Shown: positions 24,463 through 34,222, counted from the first letter of the stretch. The stretch: 64,000 nucleotides of DNA from Sphingomonas sp. 1F27F7B (GCF_005503355.1 NZ_SCMK01000003.1:124001-188000), one strand, 5' to 3'. Numbers and translations: made by a program. The notes: generated by a model from the sequence alone, not told the origin.

Positions 24463-26076
24463 ATGGCGACGGCAGCCCCCGGCCGCGCCAACAGGGCGGG
24501 TGAGGCGTCCCCCACGCCTCCCCGCCCGCAAGCGGCCCCTCCCGGTGGAGGGGCCGCTCTTCCGGTAAGGTACAAGGGCCTGCTCACGCTCGGCGTCATG
24601 ATGGCGACGATCATGCAGATCCTCGACACGACGATCGCCAATGTCGCCATCCCGCACATGCAGGCGTCGCTCGGCGCCACCCGCGACACGATCAACTGGG
24701 TGCTGACCAGCTACATCGTCGCTTCGGCCATCGCGATCCCGATCACCGGCTGGCTCTCCGACCGGATCGGCTCGCGCAACCTGTTCCTGATCGCCACGGT
24801 CGGCTTCGTCATCGCCTCCGCCATGTGCGGCGCGGCGCAGACGCTGGAGGAGATGGTCGCCTTCCGCATCCTTCAGGGCATCACCGCGGCGTTCCTCAAT
24901 CCGCTCAGCCAGACGGTGATGCTCGACATCAACGCGCCCAAGGACCAGCCCAAGGCGATGTCGATCTGGGGCATGGGCATCATGGTCGGCCCGATCATGG
25001 GCCCGCTGATCGGCGGCTATCTGACCGACAATTTCAACTGGCGCTGGGTGTTCTACGTGAACCTGCCCGTCGGCGTCGTCTGCTTTGCCATTCTGTGGTG
25101 GCTGCTGCCCTCGCGCCCGATCCGCAAGCGCCAGTTCGACGCGTTCGGCTTCACCCTGCTGGCGATCGGCATCGCCTCGCTCCAGCTCATGCTCGATCGC
25201 GGGCAGGACCAGGACTGGTTCTCCTCCACCGAGATCTGGGTCGAGATGCTGGTGTCGGTCATCGCGCTGTGGATGTTCTTCGTCCACCTGTTCACCGCGA
25301 AGAACCCGATGTTCGAGCGCGAGCTGTGGAAGCATCGCAATCTGGTGACCGGCATCTTCTTCATGATGGTGATCGGCCTGGTGATGATGGCGACGATGGC
25401 GCTGCTGCCGCCGATGCTGCAGAACCTCTACGGCTATTCGGTGTTCGATACCGGCCTGCTGCTGATGCCGCGCGGCGTCGGCGTGGTGCTGACGATGTTT
25501 GTCGGCGCGCAGCTGATCCAGCGCGGCTGGCTCGATCCGCGCTGGTCCGTCGGCATCGGCCTCGCCATCGCCGCCGTCTCGCTGTGGGAGATGTCGGGCT
25601 GGACACTCGAGATGGGCAGCACGCCCTTCATCATCTCGGGCTTCGTCCAGGGCCTGGGCCTGGGCCTGGTGTTCATGCCGCTGAACGGCCTCGCCTTCGC
25701 CGGCCTTCCCCCGCATTTCCGCACCGAGGGATCGAGCCTGCTCAACCTGACTCGCAACATCGGCGCGTCGGTGGGCATCTCGGCAGTGAGCGCGCTGCTC
25801 GCGCAGAGCATCCAGCGCAGCCACCAATATCTGGGCGAGCACGTCACCGCGACGACGATGAACGGCCTCGGCTCGATCGTGCAGGGCCTTGGCCAGCAGG
25901 GCGCGCTGATCACCGGGATGATCGACGCCGAAGTGAACCGGCAGGCGGCGATGATCGCCTATCTCAACGACTTCTGGCTGATGGCGATCGTGACCGCGAT
26001 CAGCGTGCCGCTGGTGCTGCTGCTCCAGAAGCCGGGCGGGAAAGTGGAGAATGATCCGGCCGCGGCGGGGCATTAG
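24463..26076 (+). CDS. emrB: DHA2-family MFS drug/proton antiporter, EmrB type
   Basis: This is a 14-helix inner-membrane proton antiporter that works with the adjacent EmrA. The 537-residue protein has the DHA2 signatures LDTTIANVAIPHM in helix 1 and the motif-A loop GWLSDRIGSRN. GITAAFLNPLSQTV is present in place of the usual helix-5 region. The N-terminus is Pro/Gly-rich before the first helix. Its 3' end overlaps the convergent DUF418 gene by 77 bp, so the last 25 codons are read on both strands. Confidence 0.92.
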   Translation: MATAAPGRANRAGEASPTPPRPQAAPPGGGAALPVRYKGLLTLGVMMATIMQILDTTIANVAIPHMQASLGATRDTINWVLTSYIVASAIAIPITGWLSDRIGSRNLFLIATVGFVIASAMCGAAQTLEEMVAFRILQGITAAFLNPLSQTVMLDINAPKDQPKAMSIWGMGIMVGPIMGPLIGGYLTDNFNWRWVFYVNLPVGVVCFAILWWLLPSRPIRKRQFDAFGFTLLAIGIASLQLMLDRGQDQDWFSSTEIWVEMLVSVIALWMFFVHLFTAKNPMFERELWKHRNLVTGIFFMMVIGLVMMATMALLPPMLQNLYGYSVFDTGLLLMPRGVGVVLTMFVGAQLIQRGWLDPRWSVGIGLAIAAVSLWEMSGWTLEMGSTPFIISGFVQGLGLGLVFMPLNGLAFAGLPPHFRTEGSSLLNLTRNIGASVGISAVSALLAQSIQRSHQYLGEHVTATTMNGLGSIVQGLGQQGALITGMIDAEVNRQAAMIAYLNDFWLMAIVTAISVPLVLLLQKPGGKVENDPAAAGH

Positions 26077-27361
26077 CTTCCGTCCGCAGCAACGGCTGCC
26101 GCTTCACATAGGCGAGGCTCCGCCAGGCCCATTCGAGCGGACCGCTGACGAAATAGCGCATCCAGAGATTGGCGAAGCCCACCAGCAGGACGATGCCGAC
26201 CGTCGAGATCAACGCCGATTCCGCCCAGCCATATCGGCCCCATGGCAGCAGGCCCCAGGGCGCGAACAGAATGTACATGCCCACGATCTGCTGGAGGAAA
26301 TAGAGCGAGAAGGCCATGCGGCCCGGCGCCTTGAACACGCCCAGCACGACAGCGCCGGCGCGGCTCTTCACGGCCAGGTTGACCAGCGCCAGATGCCCCA
26401 GCCCGATCGCCATCCGGGCGAACTCGCCGGTGATCCACAGGCTGCGCGGGCCGGGCGAGAAGCTCAGCGCCTCGGCCAGGCCGATCGCGCGGGCGGTGAG
26501 GCCGAAGCCATATCCGGCCACCAGCAGCCATAGATAGAAGCGCGCGCTCCTGAGCCCCTGGATCACGCCCCATTTCCACAGCGCGACGCCGACCAGCATC
26601 GTGCAGAACGCCTCCATCACGTCCCAGAGGAGCCATTCGTCGGCGAGATAGCTCCAATAGCTCCACGCATTCTTCGCATAGGGCAGCCAGCCGCCCTGAT
26701 GCGCGGCCCGCTCGCGGGCGACGCGCGCGGGATCGGGGATGTGGACGGAGAGCTTGCGCCATTCGGCAAGCGCGGCGGGATCGCCTTGCTCCACCTGCTG
26801 CACGAGTTCCGTCCGCGCGACATATTCGCGCGCGCCATATTCGGGGATGCCGATGCCGGTGAGCGCCGCCCAGCCCAGGCCGAGGGCAACGAGCGTCTTC
26901 GGACCCAGCGTGCGGAACGGGAAGAGGAACAGCGCGGCAAGCGCATAGATGTGCAGGATGTCGCCCGGCCAGAGCAGCACGAACACGTCGAACAGGCCGA
27001 AGGCGAGCAGCCAGAGGTTGCGCCGGTAATAAAGATCGGCGACCGCCACCGGCCCGTCGGGCGCCATCGCCTTGCGCGCCAGCACCATCATGCCGGCGCC
27101 GAACAGGAATTCGAGCAGACAGCGCTGCGTGCCGGCGAAGAACAGGTTCACCGCCGCCCAGGCATCGCGGTCCGCCGGCGTCCAGCCGATCAGCCGCACA
27201 TCGGCCGAGAAGGTCCAGACGCTCGCCGCCATATAGGGCACGTTGATGTAGAAGATGCCGAGGATCGCCAGCCCGCGCAGCATGTCGAGCACGTCGATGC
27301 GCGCCTTGCCGCGCACCGGCGCCAATCCGGGATTGCTCGTTTCCACCACCGCCCGACCCAC
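26000..27361 (-). CDS. DUF418-domain multi-spanning membrane protein
   Basis: The 453-residue protein has about ten hydrophobic helices. It has the family's N-terminal RIDVLDMLRGLAILGIFYIN and the C-terminal FKAPGRMAFSLYFLQQIVG / PWGRYGWAESALISTVG block that defines DUF418. The function is unknown. The family is sometimes compared with acyltransferase-3-like membrane proteins. The start is a GTG at 27361 without a strong ribosome-binding site. The C-terminal tail (Pro/Ala-rich) overlaps emrB on the other strand. Confidence 0.88.
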   Translation of the reverse strand: MGRAVVETSNPGLAPVRGKARIDVLDMLRGLAILGIFYINVPYMAASVWTFSADVRLIGWTPADRDAWAAVNLFFAGTQRCLLEFLFGAGMMVLARKAMAPDGPVAVADLYYRRNLWLLAFGLFDVFVLLWPGDILHIYALAALFLFPFRTLGPKTLVALGLGWAALTGIGIPEYGAREYVARTELVQQVEQGDPAALAEWRKLSVHIPDPARVARERAAHQGGWLPYAKNAWSYWSYLADEWLLWDVMEAFCTMLVGVALWKWGVIQGLRSARFYLWLLVAGYGFGLTARAIGLAEALSFSPGPRSLWITGEFARMAIGLGHLALVNLAVKSRAGAVVLGVFKAPGRMAFSLYFLQQIVGMYILFAPWGLLPWGRYGWAESALISTVGIVLLVGFANLWMRYFVSGPLEWAWRSLAYVKRQPLLRTEANAPPRPDHSPLSRPASGAAAPAAR

Positions 27362-27503
27362 TCGTGAGAAGCCGCCCTTCTAGCGCGGATCGGTCAATTC
27401 CCGGTAAAGAACCCGTTCGCCCTACGGTTTGCCCACAGCTGCGCCGTCTCGCCCATGGGGCCGATCCCGATTATGATCGGGCAACGAAGAGAGGGGAACA
27501 CAA

Positions 27504-28154
27504 ATGCGGATCAAGCTGCTCGCCCTGGTTTCCACCGCGCTCGCGCTGGGCGCCGCCGCGCCGCCCCGCCCGGCCCCGCTCGAGCAGCTCGACGTCGCGC
27601 TGCACGAGCTGACCGCCCAGGGCGCCGAATTCACGCTCGCCACCATTCCCGCCGTGGAGCGCGGCGCCTTCGCCCGCGCCCGGGCAGACCGGATCGAAGT
27701 GGATCCCGACGCGCTGGCGCTGGTGGAGGACACGCAGAGTGCCCGCGCAGTCGCCGCGCTGCTGCTCAGCTATTATGCGATGCCCGACCCGGACCGGATC
27801 ACCAAGGGCCCCTCCCGGATCGGCAGTATGGCCGCTGCCGCGGGCATGATCCTGCTGGGCACCCAAGTGATCGATCCGGTCGACGACTCCTCCTACAGCC
27901 GGGAAGATCGCCAGCGCAAATATGCCGGCCTCGGCTGGTTTCCCCCGGCGCATCAGAGCGCAGGCGACGGACCGGTGCGCGCTTCTCGGATGGTCGCGAT
28001 GCTGAATTCGGTGGGCGGCTGCTCGGGCCCGCTCACCGAGGTGCTGGCCCATGCCGAGAAGCTCAGCAATCGCGAGGCCACCAGCCTGGCCCGGCGCGTC
28101 CGCAAGGATCTCGGCCGCTCGGTCTACCCGCCCGACTATAGCTGCGACAGCTGA
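27504..28154 (+). CDS. Secreted hypothetical protein (216 aa)
   Basis: A signal peptide (MRIKLLALVSTALALGAAA) precedes a mature domain with two cysteines (GGCSGPL and YSCDS at the extreme C-terminus) and no recognisable catalytic motif. The central ARAVAALLLSYYAMPDP and MAAAAGMILLGTQ look helical. AGAGGGGAA precedes the ATG. It stands alone between the divergent DUF418 gene and a long palindromic repeat, and may be an orphan sphingomonad protein. I cannot assign a function. Confidence 0.75.
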   Translation: MRIKLLALVSTALALGAAAPPRPAPLEQLDVALHELTAQGAEFTLATIPAVERGAFARARADRIEVDPDALALVEDTQSARAVAALLLSYYAMPDPDRITKGPSRIGSMAAAAGMILLGTQVIDPVDDSSYSREDRQRKYAGLGWFPPAHQSAGDGPVRASRMVAMLNSVGGCSGPLTEVLAHAEKLSNREATSLARRVRKDLGRSVYPPDYSCDS

Positions 28155-28191
28155 GCCGGGGTTAGACCTTGATCAAGACCTTGATTTCTTT

Positions 28192-28327
28192 CGTTATCCC
28201 CGCGCAGGCGGGGATCCAGGGTAGCAGGGGATACCGGCGCCATCATGCGAACGCCGTCCGAAGAGGGCAGGACGTGCCGCACCCGCTCCACACATAACTC
28301 TGGATCCCCGCCTGCGCGGGGATGACG
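28192..28327. repeat. Palindromic extragenic repeat, long form (copy 3)
   Basis: This has the same arms as the short copies (CGTTATCCCCGC ... GCGGGGATGACG, one mismatch). The spacer is about 80 bp and is recognisably related to that of copy 4 (GGGATA-CGGC ... GCGAACGC-GTCCG-AGAGG-CAGGAC). The long form therefore has a conserved middle, not random filler. Confidence 0.88.
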
Positions 28328-28351
28328 GAGTTAGCTGAATGAGTCCCCAAC

Positions 28352-28789
28352 CTAGCGCGGGAACAGCAGCGCCACGAATTCCTCCATCGGCGCGCTTTCT
28401 GGCCATTGCGGCACGTCGTCGGCGATGGCGATCCAGGGCTGCTTGCGCTTCGCCCAGATATGCGCGCGGGGAACCAGCTCGTCGCTGCGATCGAGCGTGC
28501 CGGCGCGCAGCATCGCAATGCCCGACCAGGCGCTGTTGGTGTTGTAGATGCGCGTGTGGCAGGTGACGCAGACGCGCTGGTGCGACACCGATCCGCCGGT
28601 ATTGGCGAAGCTGTATTCCGCCACCGGCCCCTCGACGGCGAGCGCGTCGGCCCGCACCGGCGCCTGCTGGGTGAAGGCGCTGCCCGCCCAGCTCTGGCAT
28701 TTCAGGCAATGGCAGCAATAGACGGTCGGCAGGTCGTCCATTGCCAGCGTGTAGCGGACGGCGCCGCAGCGGCAGCCGCCCGCGATCAC
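28352..28789 (-). CDS. GFA/CENP-V fold zinc protein (copy 2)
   Basis: This is a 145-residue relative of the protein at 22378. Cysteine clusters are GGCRCGAVRY, YCCHCLKCQ and RVCVTCHTRIYNT. The start is a GTG at 28789, one base after the asd stop, so it is translated from the asd transcript. The open frame continues upstream but that part is out-of-frame asd. The second half (DELVPRAHIWAKRKQPWIAI) is typical of the family. The activity is unassigned. Confidence 0.9.
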   Translation of the reverse strand: MIAGGCRCGAVRYTLAMDDLPTVYCCHCLKCQSWAGSAFTQQAPVRADALAVEGPVAEYSFANTGGSVSHQRVCVTCHTRIYNTNSAWSGIAMLRAGTLDRSDELVPRAHIWAKRKQPWIAIADDVPQWPESAPMEEFVALLFPR

Positions 28790-28790
28790 G

Positions 28791-29819
28791 TCAGGCCGCC
28801 TTCTTGAGATGGCGGCGACCGAGCAGTTCGGCGATCTGCACTGCGTTGAGCGCGGCGCCCTTGCGCAGATTGTCCGACACGCACCAGAGCGAAAGGCCGT
28901 TCTCCACGGTCGGATCCTCGCGCACCCGGCTGATGAAGGTCGCATATTCGCCGACGCATTCGATCGGCGTGACGTACCCGCCGTCCTCATGCTTGTCGAC
29001 GAGCATCACGCCCGGCGCCTCGCGCAGGATGGTCTTCGCCTGCTCGGCCGAGATCTCGTCCTCGAACTCGATGTTGATCGCTTCCGAATGGCCGACGAAC
29101 ACCGGCACGCGCACGCAGGTGGCGGTGACCTTGATCTTCGGATCGAGGATCTTCTTGGTCTCGACCACCATCTTCCACTCTTCCTTGGTCGAGCCGTCTT
29201 CCAGGAAGCTGTCGATGTGCGGGATCACGTTGAACGCGATCTGCTTGGTGAACTTGTGGGGCTCGGCCTGGTCGCCGACGAAGATGTTGCGGCTCTGCTC
29301 GAACAGCTCGTCCATTCCTGCCTTGCCCGCGCCGGAGACCGACTGATAGGTGGCGACGACCACGCGCTTGATCTTCGCGGCATCGTGCAGCGGCTTGAGC
29401 GCCACCACCATCTGCGCGGTCGAGCAGTTCGGGTTCGCGATGATGTTGCGCCTGGTATAGCCGTCGATCGCCTCCGGATTCACTTCGGGCACGATCAGCG
29501 GCACGTCCGGATCCATGCGATAGAGCGACGCATTGTCGATCACCGTGCAGCCGGCGGCGGCGAATTTGGGCGCGTAGAGCTTCGAGCCTTCCGAGCCGAT
29601 CGCGAAGAGGGCAATGTCCCAGCCCGTCGGATCGAAATGCTCGATGTTCTGGACCTTGTAGGTTTTGCCGGTCTCGCCGAAGTCGATAATATCGCCGGTC
29701 GAGCGCGACGAGGCGAGCACCGCCAGATCGTCGATCGGGAATTCCCGCTCGGCCAGGATGTTCAACATTTCGCGCCCGACATTGCCGGTGGCGCCTGCGA
29801 CGACGACACGGTAGCCCAT
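28791..29819 (-). CDS. asd: Aspartate-semialdehyde dehydrogenase
   Basis: The enzyme makes aspartate semialdehyde from aspartyl phosphate with NADPH, the branch point to lysine/diaminopimelate, methionine and threonine. The 342-residue protein has the nucleotide-binding AGATGNVGREML, the catalytic NPNCSTAQMV and the substrate-site Gln in YQSVSGAGKAG. HSEAINIEFE follows near the C-terminus. The ATG at 29819 (MGYRVVVAG) follows GGAG. The longer open frame upstream is not conserved. A GFA-fold gene follows one base downstream. Confidence 0.96.
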   Translation of the reverse strand: MGYRVVVAGATGNVGREMLNILAEREFPIDDLAVLASSRSTGDIIDFGETGKTYKVQNIEHFDPTGWDIALFAIGSEGSKLYAPKFAAAGCTVIDNASLYRMDPDVPLIVPEVNPEAIDGYTRRNIIANPNCSTAQMVVALKPLHDAAKIKRVVVATYQSVSGAGKAGMDELFEQSRNIFVGDQAEPHKFTKQIAFNVIPHIDSFLEDGSTKEEWKMVVETKKILDPKIKVTATCVRVPVFVGHSEAINIEFEDEISAEQAKTILREAPGVMLVDKHEDGGYVTPIECVGEYATFISRVREDPTVENGLSLWCVSDNLRKGAALNAVQIAELLGRRHLKKAA

Positions 29820-29980
29820 CACATACTCCAGGGTGGAAACTGCCGCCGCGCTACGCCCATCGGGGCGGGCGCGCAAGCAAGGGCTGCTTGTTTCACGACA
29901 TGGCTCCGCTTTGGGCGATTTCGTTCGAGACATGTTTCACGCAATTTTGTTACGCGTACCGGATGACCGAAAGGGGAACG

Positions 29981-31423
29981 ATGCGTCGCATTCTGACGAT
30001 CCTGCTATTGGGGCTGAGCCTGGCCGGCTGCGCGGCCAAGGGCGCGCTCAAGCTCGATTGCGCCGATTTCGCCGCCTTCGTCCATCCGATCGAACTGACG
30101 CCGCTCGAACGCCAGATCCGAGCGCTCGACCTCGAGACGCTGCCCCCTGCCGAGCGCGAACTCGCCGACCGGCTCGCCGCGGCCGAGATCGCGCAGTTGC
30201 GTGGCGATCCCGCCTTCCTCGCCGCACCTCCCGCCCCCGAGCGGCCCTTGCTGCTGCTCTCGGGCGGCGGCCAATGGGGGGCGTTCGGCGTGGGGCTGAT
30301 GAACCGGCTGGTCGAGAACCGCCAGTTCCCCGATTTCGCCGTGGTGACCGGCGTGAGCACCGGCGCGCTCCAGGCGCTGTTCGTGGGCGCCGGGCTCGAC
30401 CGGCAGGACAGCGAAGGCGCGGCGATCCGCCAGGCGCTGGCCGACGCCTATTCGCCGGCCAGGGAAAGCGACATCATCGATCGCGAGCACTGGCAGGCCA
30501 TGGCCGCGATCAACGGCGCGCTGGCCAATCTGAAGCCCCTGCGGCGCCGTTTCGAGCAACGCATCTGCCCGGCGATCTACGATCCGGCATCGCCCGCCGG
30601 ACGGGCGGGCCTGTGCATCGTCAGGACGCTGCGCGACGCCAAGGGCCGCAAGGTGCTGCTCGGGCTGATCGAGGCGAATTCGGGCGAGTTCGGCTATGTC
30701 GACGTGCAGGAGCTGCTGGCCCCATATGGCGACGGCGCGGCGGACCTCGCCCGCGCCACGCAATGCCTGGCCGGCGCGGCGCTCGCCTCGGCGGCGGTGC
30801 CGGCCTTCTACCAGCAGGTGCGAGTCGACGGGAAAACCTATTATGACGGCGGCGTCCGCCAATCGGTGTTCCTCGCCTCGGTGGCGGACGCGCAGCGGCT
30901 GGCGAGCGAGCTGGTCCGCAGGGAGCGCGCGCGGCTGCTGGACCGCCGGCCCGAGGCGGCATCGCAGGCGGCGGGCGATATCTATGTGATCCGCAACGGC
31001 CCTACCTGGCTGCCGCCCGACCAGACGGTCCTGCCCGGCCATCCCGCCGATATCGACACGCATGCCGACGCGCTACGCGCGGTGCAGCGAAGCGAGGCGA
31101 TCATGGTCAACCAGCTGGAGATCGGCTCGATCGCGGCTCTGCGGCTCGGCCGGCCGGGAGGCGGGGTCTGGTTCGTCAGCGCCGACGGCTATCGCAACTA
31201 TACGCCGACCTATGACCGCGCCATCAAATGCGGACCGCTCAAGGAAGCGGCGCGCGGGGCGATGTTCGTCCCCGGTTTCATGCGCTGCATGATGGACTAT
31301 GGCCGCAACCGCGCGACGGGCGGCGAACCGTGGATCGACCTGTGCCATTATGACGGCACCGAGACGCGGGCAGTGTGCCGGCGGCCCGACGGGACGATGC
31401 CGGGCGCAGTGGGAAGATTCTGA
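29981..31423 (+). CDS. Patatin-like phospholipase, predicted lipoprotein
   Basis: This is a serine lipid acyl hydrolase of the patatin fold. The N-terminus ends in a lipobox (LSLAGC, Cys17), so the protein should be membrane-anchored. The oxyanion loop is LSGGGQWGAFG (93-103), the nucleophile elbow is GVSTG (Ser126) and the catalytic Asp lies in YYDGGVR. At 480 residues it has about 80 extra residues before the catalytic domain. The ATG at 29981 has AAAGGGG seven bases upstream. Earlier in-frame ATGs lack one. Substrate and target membrane are unknown. Confidence 0.92.
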   Translation: MRRILTILLLGLSLAGCAAKGALKLDCADFAAFVHPIELTPLERQIRALDLETLPPAERELADRLAAAEIAQLRGDPAFLAAPPAPERPLLLLSGGGQWGAFGVGLMNRLVENRQFPDFAVVTGVSTGALQALFVGAGLDRQDSEGAAIRQALADAYSPARESDIIDREHWQAMAAINGALANLKPLRRRFEQRICPAIYDPASPAGRAGLCIVRTLRDAKGRKVLLGLIEANSGEFGYVDVQELLAPYGDGAADLARATQCLAGAALASAAVPAFYQQVRVDGKTYYDGGVRQSVFLASVADAQRLASELVRRERARLLDRRPEAASQAAGDIYVIRNGPTWLPPDQTVLPGHPADIDTHADALRAVQRSEAIMVNQLEIGSIAALRLGRPGGGVWFVSADGYRNYTPTYDRAIKCGPLKEAARGAMFVPGFMRCMMDYGRNRATGGEPWIDLCHYDGTETRAVCRRPDGTMPGAVGRF

Positions 31424-31447
31424 CGTTCAGCACAGGAGGAAATGCGC

Positions 31448-31666
31448 ATGACCGATACGAGCGACGATGAGATGGGTGCAGCGAAATGGGGCGCGCACCG
31501 GGTGAGCGTCAGGGGCGTGAGATCCCGTGAAATGGCGCAGCTTCTGGAAGATACCGCCAAGTTCGTGCGCGAGCATTGGCCCGTGGACGATCGCGACGAC
31601 AATTTCGAGATGATGTACAAGCGCACCGACCTCGGGGACTTCGTCATCGTCGATTACCGCCCCTAG
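31448..31666 (+). CDS. Small hypothetical protein (72 aa)
   Basis: The product is a small soluble protein with the sequence pattern ...KWGAHRVSVRG...EMAQLLEDTAKFVREHWP and a C-terminal GDFVIVDYRP. No membrane segment, cysteine or known motif is seen. The ATG at 31448 has GGAGG eight bases upstream. The ATG six bases earlier is too close to it. It follows the patatin gene by 24 bp and is probably co-transcribed. A GGCCGGGCGA/TCGCCCGGCC hairpin at 31679-31703 follows the stop and may end the transcript. Confidence 0.65.
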   Translation: MTDTSDDEMGAAKWGAHRVSVRGVRSREMAQLLEDTAKFVREHWPVDDRDDNFEMMYKRTDLGDFVIVDYRP

Positions 31667-31838
31667 CGTTCGGGGCGGGGCCGGGCGATCTTCTCGCCCG
31701 GCCATCCGGGAACACGCTAGGACGGATCGACATTTGGGCGCGCGATTAGAGCCGGACAGCCCTACTTGCTCCCCGGCTGGGACCGCCAGTCTCGTAAATG
31801 TCGATTGACCCTGGGTTGGGGACTCATATTCCTTCAAT

Positions 31839-31975
31839 CGTCATCCCCGCGCAGGCGGGGATCCAGGGTAATGCGGGATATCGGCACCACCGCGCGAACG
31901 CTGTCCGGAGAGGACAGGACCCCGCCACCCCGGCTCCGCGCCTGGCCCTGGATCCCCGCCTGCGCGGGGATGACG
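31839..31975. repeat. Palindromic extragenic repeat, long form (copy 4)
   Basis: The arms match the other copies and the spacer is similar to that of copy 3. It fills the second half of the 333-bp gap between 31667 and 31999. The first half holds the hairpin at 31679 and a spaced inverted repeat TCGACATTT (31727) / AAATGTCGA (31796), but no gene that I can see. Confidence 0.88.
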
Positions 31976-31999
31976 GGATGCGCCGAATGATCCCGCAAG

Positions 32000-34222
32000 C
32001 TAGCGCTTCGCCCCCGTCTTCCGATCGAGGAAGTCGAGGATCGTGTTCCACAGGTGCACGCTGATGCCGGGGCCACCGACCTTGTGGGTGTGGCCCGGAT
32101 AGAACATCATCTCGAACGGCACTTCGGCCCTTTGCAGCGTCGCCGCCAGCGCAGTGCTATTCTCGAACACGACATTGTCGTCCGCCATGCCGTGGATCAG
32201 CAGCATCGGATCGGCGATCTTCGCCGCCTCGCCGATATTGTCCGACGCCTTGTACGCCTCGGGCACCTTGTTCGGATCGCCCATGTAGCGCTCGGTATAA
32301 TGGGTGTCGTACAGCTCCCACTTGGTCACCGGCGCGCCGGCCACGCCAGCAGCGAACACGCCCGGCGCCTTTTCCAGCAGCTTGAGCGTCATGTAGCCGC
32401 CATAGGACCAGCCATAGGTGACGACCTTGTTCGGATCGACATAGTCCAGCGACTTCAGATAGTTGGCGCCGGCCACCTGGTCCTCGACCTCGACCGAGCC
32501 CATGGCGTGCCAGATCTGGCTCTCGAAATCGACGCCGCGATTGGCCGAGCCGCGATTGTCGAGCTGGAACCAGATATAGCCGCGCGAGACGAGATATTGC
32601 TGGAGCGCGCCGCCCCAGGCCTTGCTCACCTGCTGCGCGTGCGGGCCGCCATAATGCTGGAAGAATACCGGATATTTCTTCCCCGGTTCCAGCTTCGGCG
32701 TGATCATCTCCCAGTGCAGCACCGAGCCGTCGGCCGCCTTGATCGTGCCGAAGCTGCGCTCGCGATGGCCGGCGAGATAGGCGTTGTAGGGGTGATCCGC
32801 GGCGGTGACCGCATTCTCGTTCACCCAGGCGATGCGCTTGCCCGACGCGTCGGCGAGATAGGTCTGGGCGGGCTGGCCGGGGTTCGAGCGCTTGACGATC
32901 GCATGGGTGCCCGAGAGGTCCATCACCGCCTCGTTCCACCAGCCGGCCTCGGTGAGGCGCGTCACGGCCCCGCCCTTCCGATAGTCGGCCGAATAGAGGT
33001 GCCGCTCGAGCACGCCGTCCTTGTTGCCGAGGAAAAAGACGCGCCCCTTGGCCTCGTCGACGCCGACGATGTCGGGAGTCACTTCCCAATCGCCCTTGGT
33101 GATCTGCGTGAACTTGCCCTTGGCGAAGCGGTAGAGATGACCATGGCCGTCGCGCTCGGACCACCAGAGCAGGCTGCCGTCGCCGAGCGGCGTGAGCGCC
33201 TTGGAGAGGTTCACCCAGCTCTTGGCACGCGCCCTCTCGCTGAACAGCAGGATCGACTTGCCGGTGGCGGGATCGACCTGGAGCAGATCGAGCACGGTCT
33301 GCTCGCGGTTCTGGCGCTGGACATAGAGCGTCCTGCCATCCTGCGACCAGTCGACCCGGGCGAGATAGATGTCGGCATCGGCACCGAGATCCACGGCGAC
33401 CTTGTGCCCGCCATGGGGGTCCATCACATAGAGCGCGACCTTCACATTGGGCGTGCCGGCCTTGGGATAGCGCTGCTGGAAAAGCTGCGTGCCCTCGGCG
33501 CCGATCGCGGCGCGGGTGACGATGCCCACCGGCGCTTCGTCGAAGCGCTCGACCGCGACATATTTGTCGTCCGGCGACCACCAATAGCCGTTGAACCGCG
33601 CCATCTCCTCCTGCGCGACGAACTCGGCCTCGCCCCAATGGACGGTGCCCTGGCCGTCGTCGGTGATGGCGCGCGGCTCGCCACCGGCCGCGCCCAGCAC
33701 CACCAGATTCTGGTCCTGCACCCAGGAGACATAGCCGCCCGCGGGACTCACCTCGGCATTCAGCTTGGGGCCGGCCTTGGCGGGCAGCTTCGCGATGCTG
33801 CCGTCGATCCCGGCGCGATAGAGCTCGCCCTCCAGCGGCACGAGCACCGACTTGCCGTCGGGCGCCCAGTCATAGGCGACGATGCCCTTGCTGCCGCCGA
33901 TGCGCGCGCGCTCGCGCTGCATCTTCTCTGCCTCGGAAAGCGCGGCGCCGGTGCCGACCTTCTTCGAATCGACGAGCATCCGCCATTCGCCGGTGCGCGT
34001 ATCCATCGCCCACAGGTCGAACCGCTCCTTCTCGTCCGCCCGGTTGCGCAGCAGCGTGAGGAACTTGCCGTCGGGCGAGAGCTTGGCGGCACGCGGCTGC
34101 GGGCCGTTGAGATCGGGGCTGGCGAAGACGCGCTCGAGCGTCAGTTCCTTCGATTGCGCCAAGGCTTCATTCGCCATCAGCGGCGCCCCCAGCATCGCAA
34201 GCCCGACCAGCCATTTCCGCAT
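32000..34222 (-). CDS. S9-family prolyl dipeptidyl peptidase (DPP-IV type)
   Basis: This is a secreted serine exopeptidase releasing X-Pro dipeptides. The 740-residue protein has a signal peptide ending NEALAQ. A beta-propeller follows (LSPDGKFL, WAPDGKSV and WSPDDKYVAVERFDE with the Glu pair region). The catalytic hydrolase domain has the nucleophile in GWSYGGYM, the Asp in GMADDNVVF and the His in PGHTHKV. I chose the ATG at 34222 (MRKWLVGLAM) because AGGAG is 10 bases upstream. An ATG at 34231 is too close to it. It is a single gene with no peptide transporter adjacent. Confidence 0.94.
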   Translation of the reverse strand: MRKWLVGLAMLGAPLMANEALAQSKELTLERVFASPDLNGPQPRAAKLSPDGKFLTLLRNRADEKERFDLWAMDTRTGEWRMLVDSKKVGTGAALSEAEKMQRERARIGGSKGIVAYDWAPDGKSVLVPLEGELYRAGIDGSIAKLPAKAGPKLNAEVSPAGGYVSWVQDQNLVVLGAAGGEPRAITDDGQGTVHWGEAEFVAQEEMARFNGYWWSPDDKYVAVERFDEAPVGIVTRAAIGAEGTQLFQQRYPKAGTPNVKVALYVMDPHGGHKVAVDLGADADIYLARVDWSQDGRTLYVQRQNREQTVLDLLQVDPATGKSILLFSERARAKSWVNLSKALTPLGDGSLLWWSERDGHGHLYRFAKGKFTQITKGDWEVTPDIVGVDEAKGRVFFLGNKDGVLERHLYSADYRKGGAVTRLTEAGWWNEAVMDLSGTHAIVKRSNPGQPAQTYLADASGKRIAWVNENAVTAADHPYNAYLAGHRERSFGTIKAADGSVLHWEMITPKLEPGKKYPVFFQHYGGPHAQQVSKAWGGALQQYLVSRGYIWFQLDNRGSANRGVDFESQIWHAMGSVEVEDQVAGANYLKSLDYVDPNKVVTYGWSYGGYMTLKLLEKAPGVFAAGVAGAPVTKWELYDTHYTERYMGDPNKVPEAYKASDNIGEAAKIADPMLLIHGMADDNVVFENSTALAATLQRAEVPFEMMFYPGHTHKVGGPGISVHLWNTILDFLDRKTGAKR

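Noticed and set aside
31727-31804. Spaced inverted repeat TCGACATTT/AAATGTCGA as a mobile element end
   Set aside because: Only 9-bp arms about 60 bp apart, no target duplication or transposase nearby. Probably chance.
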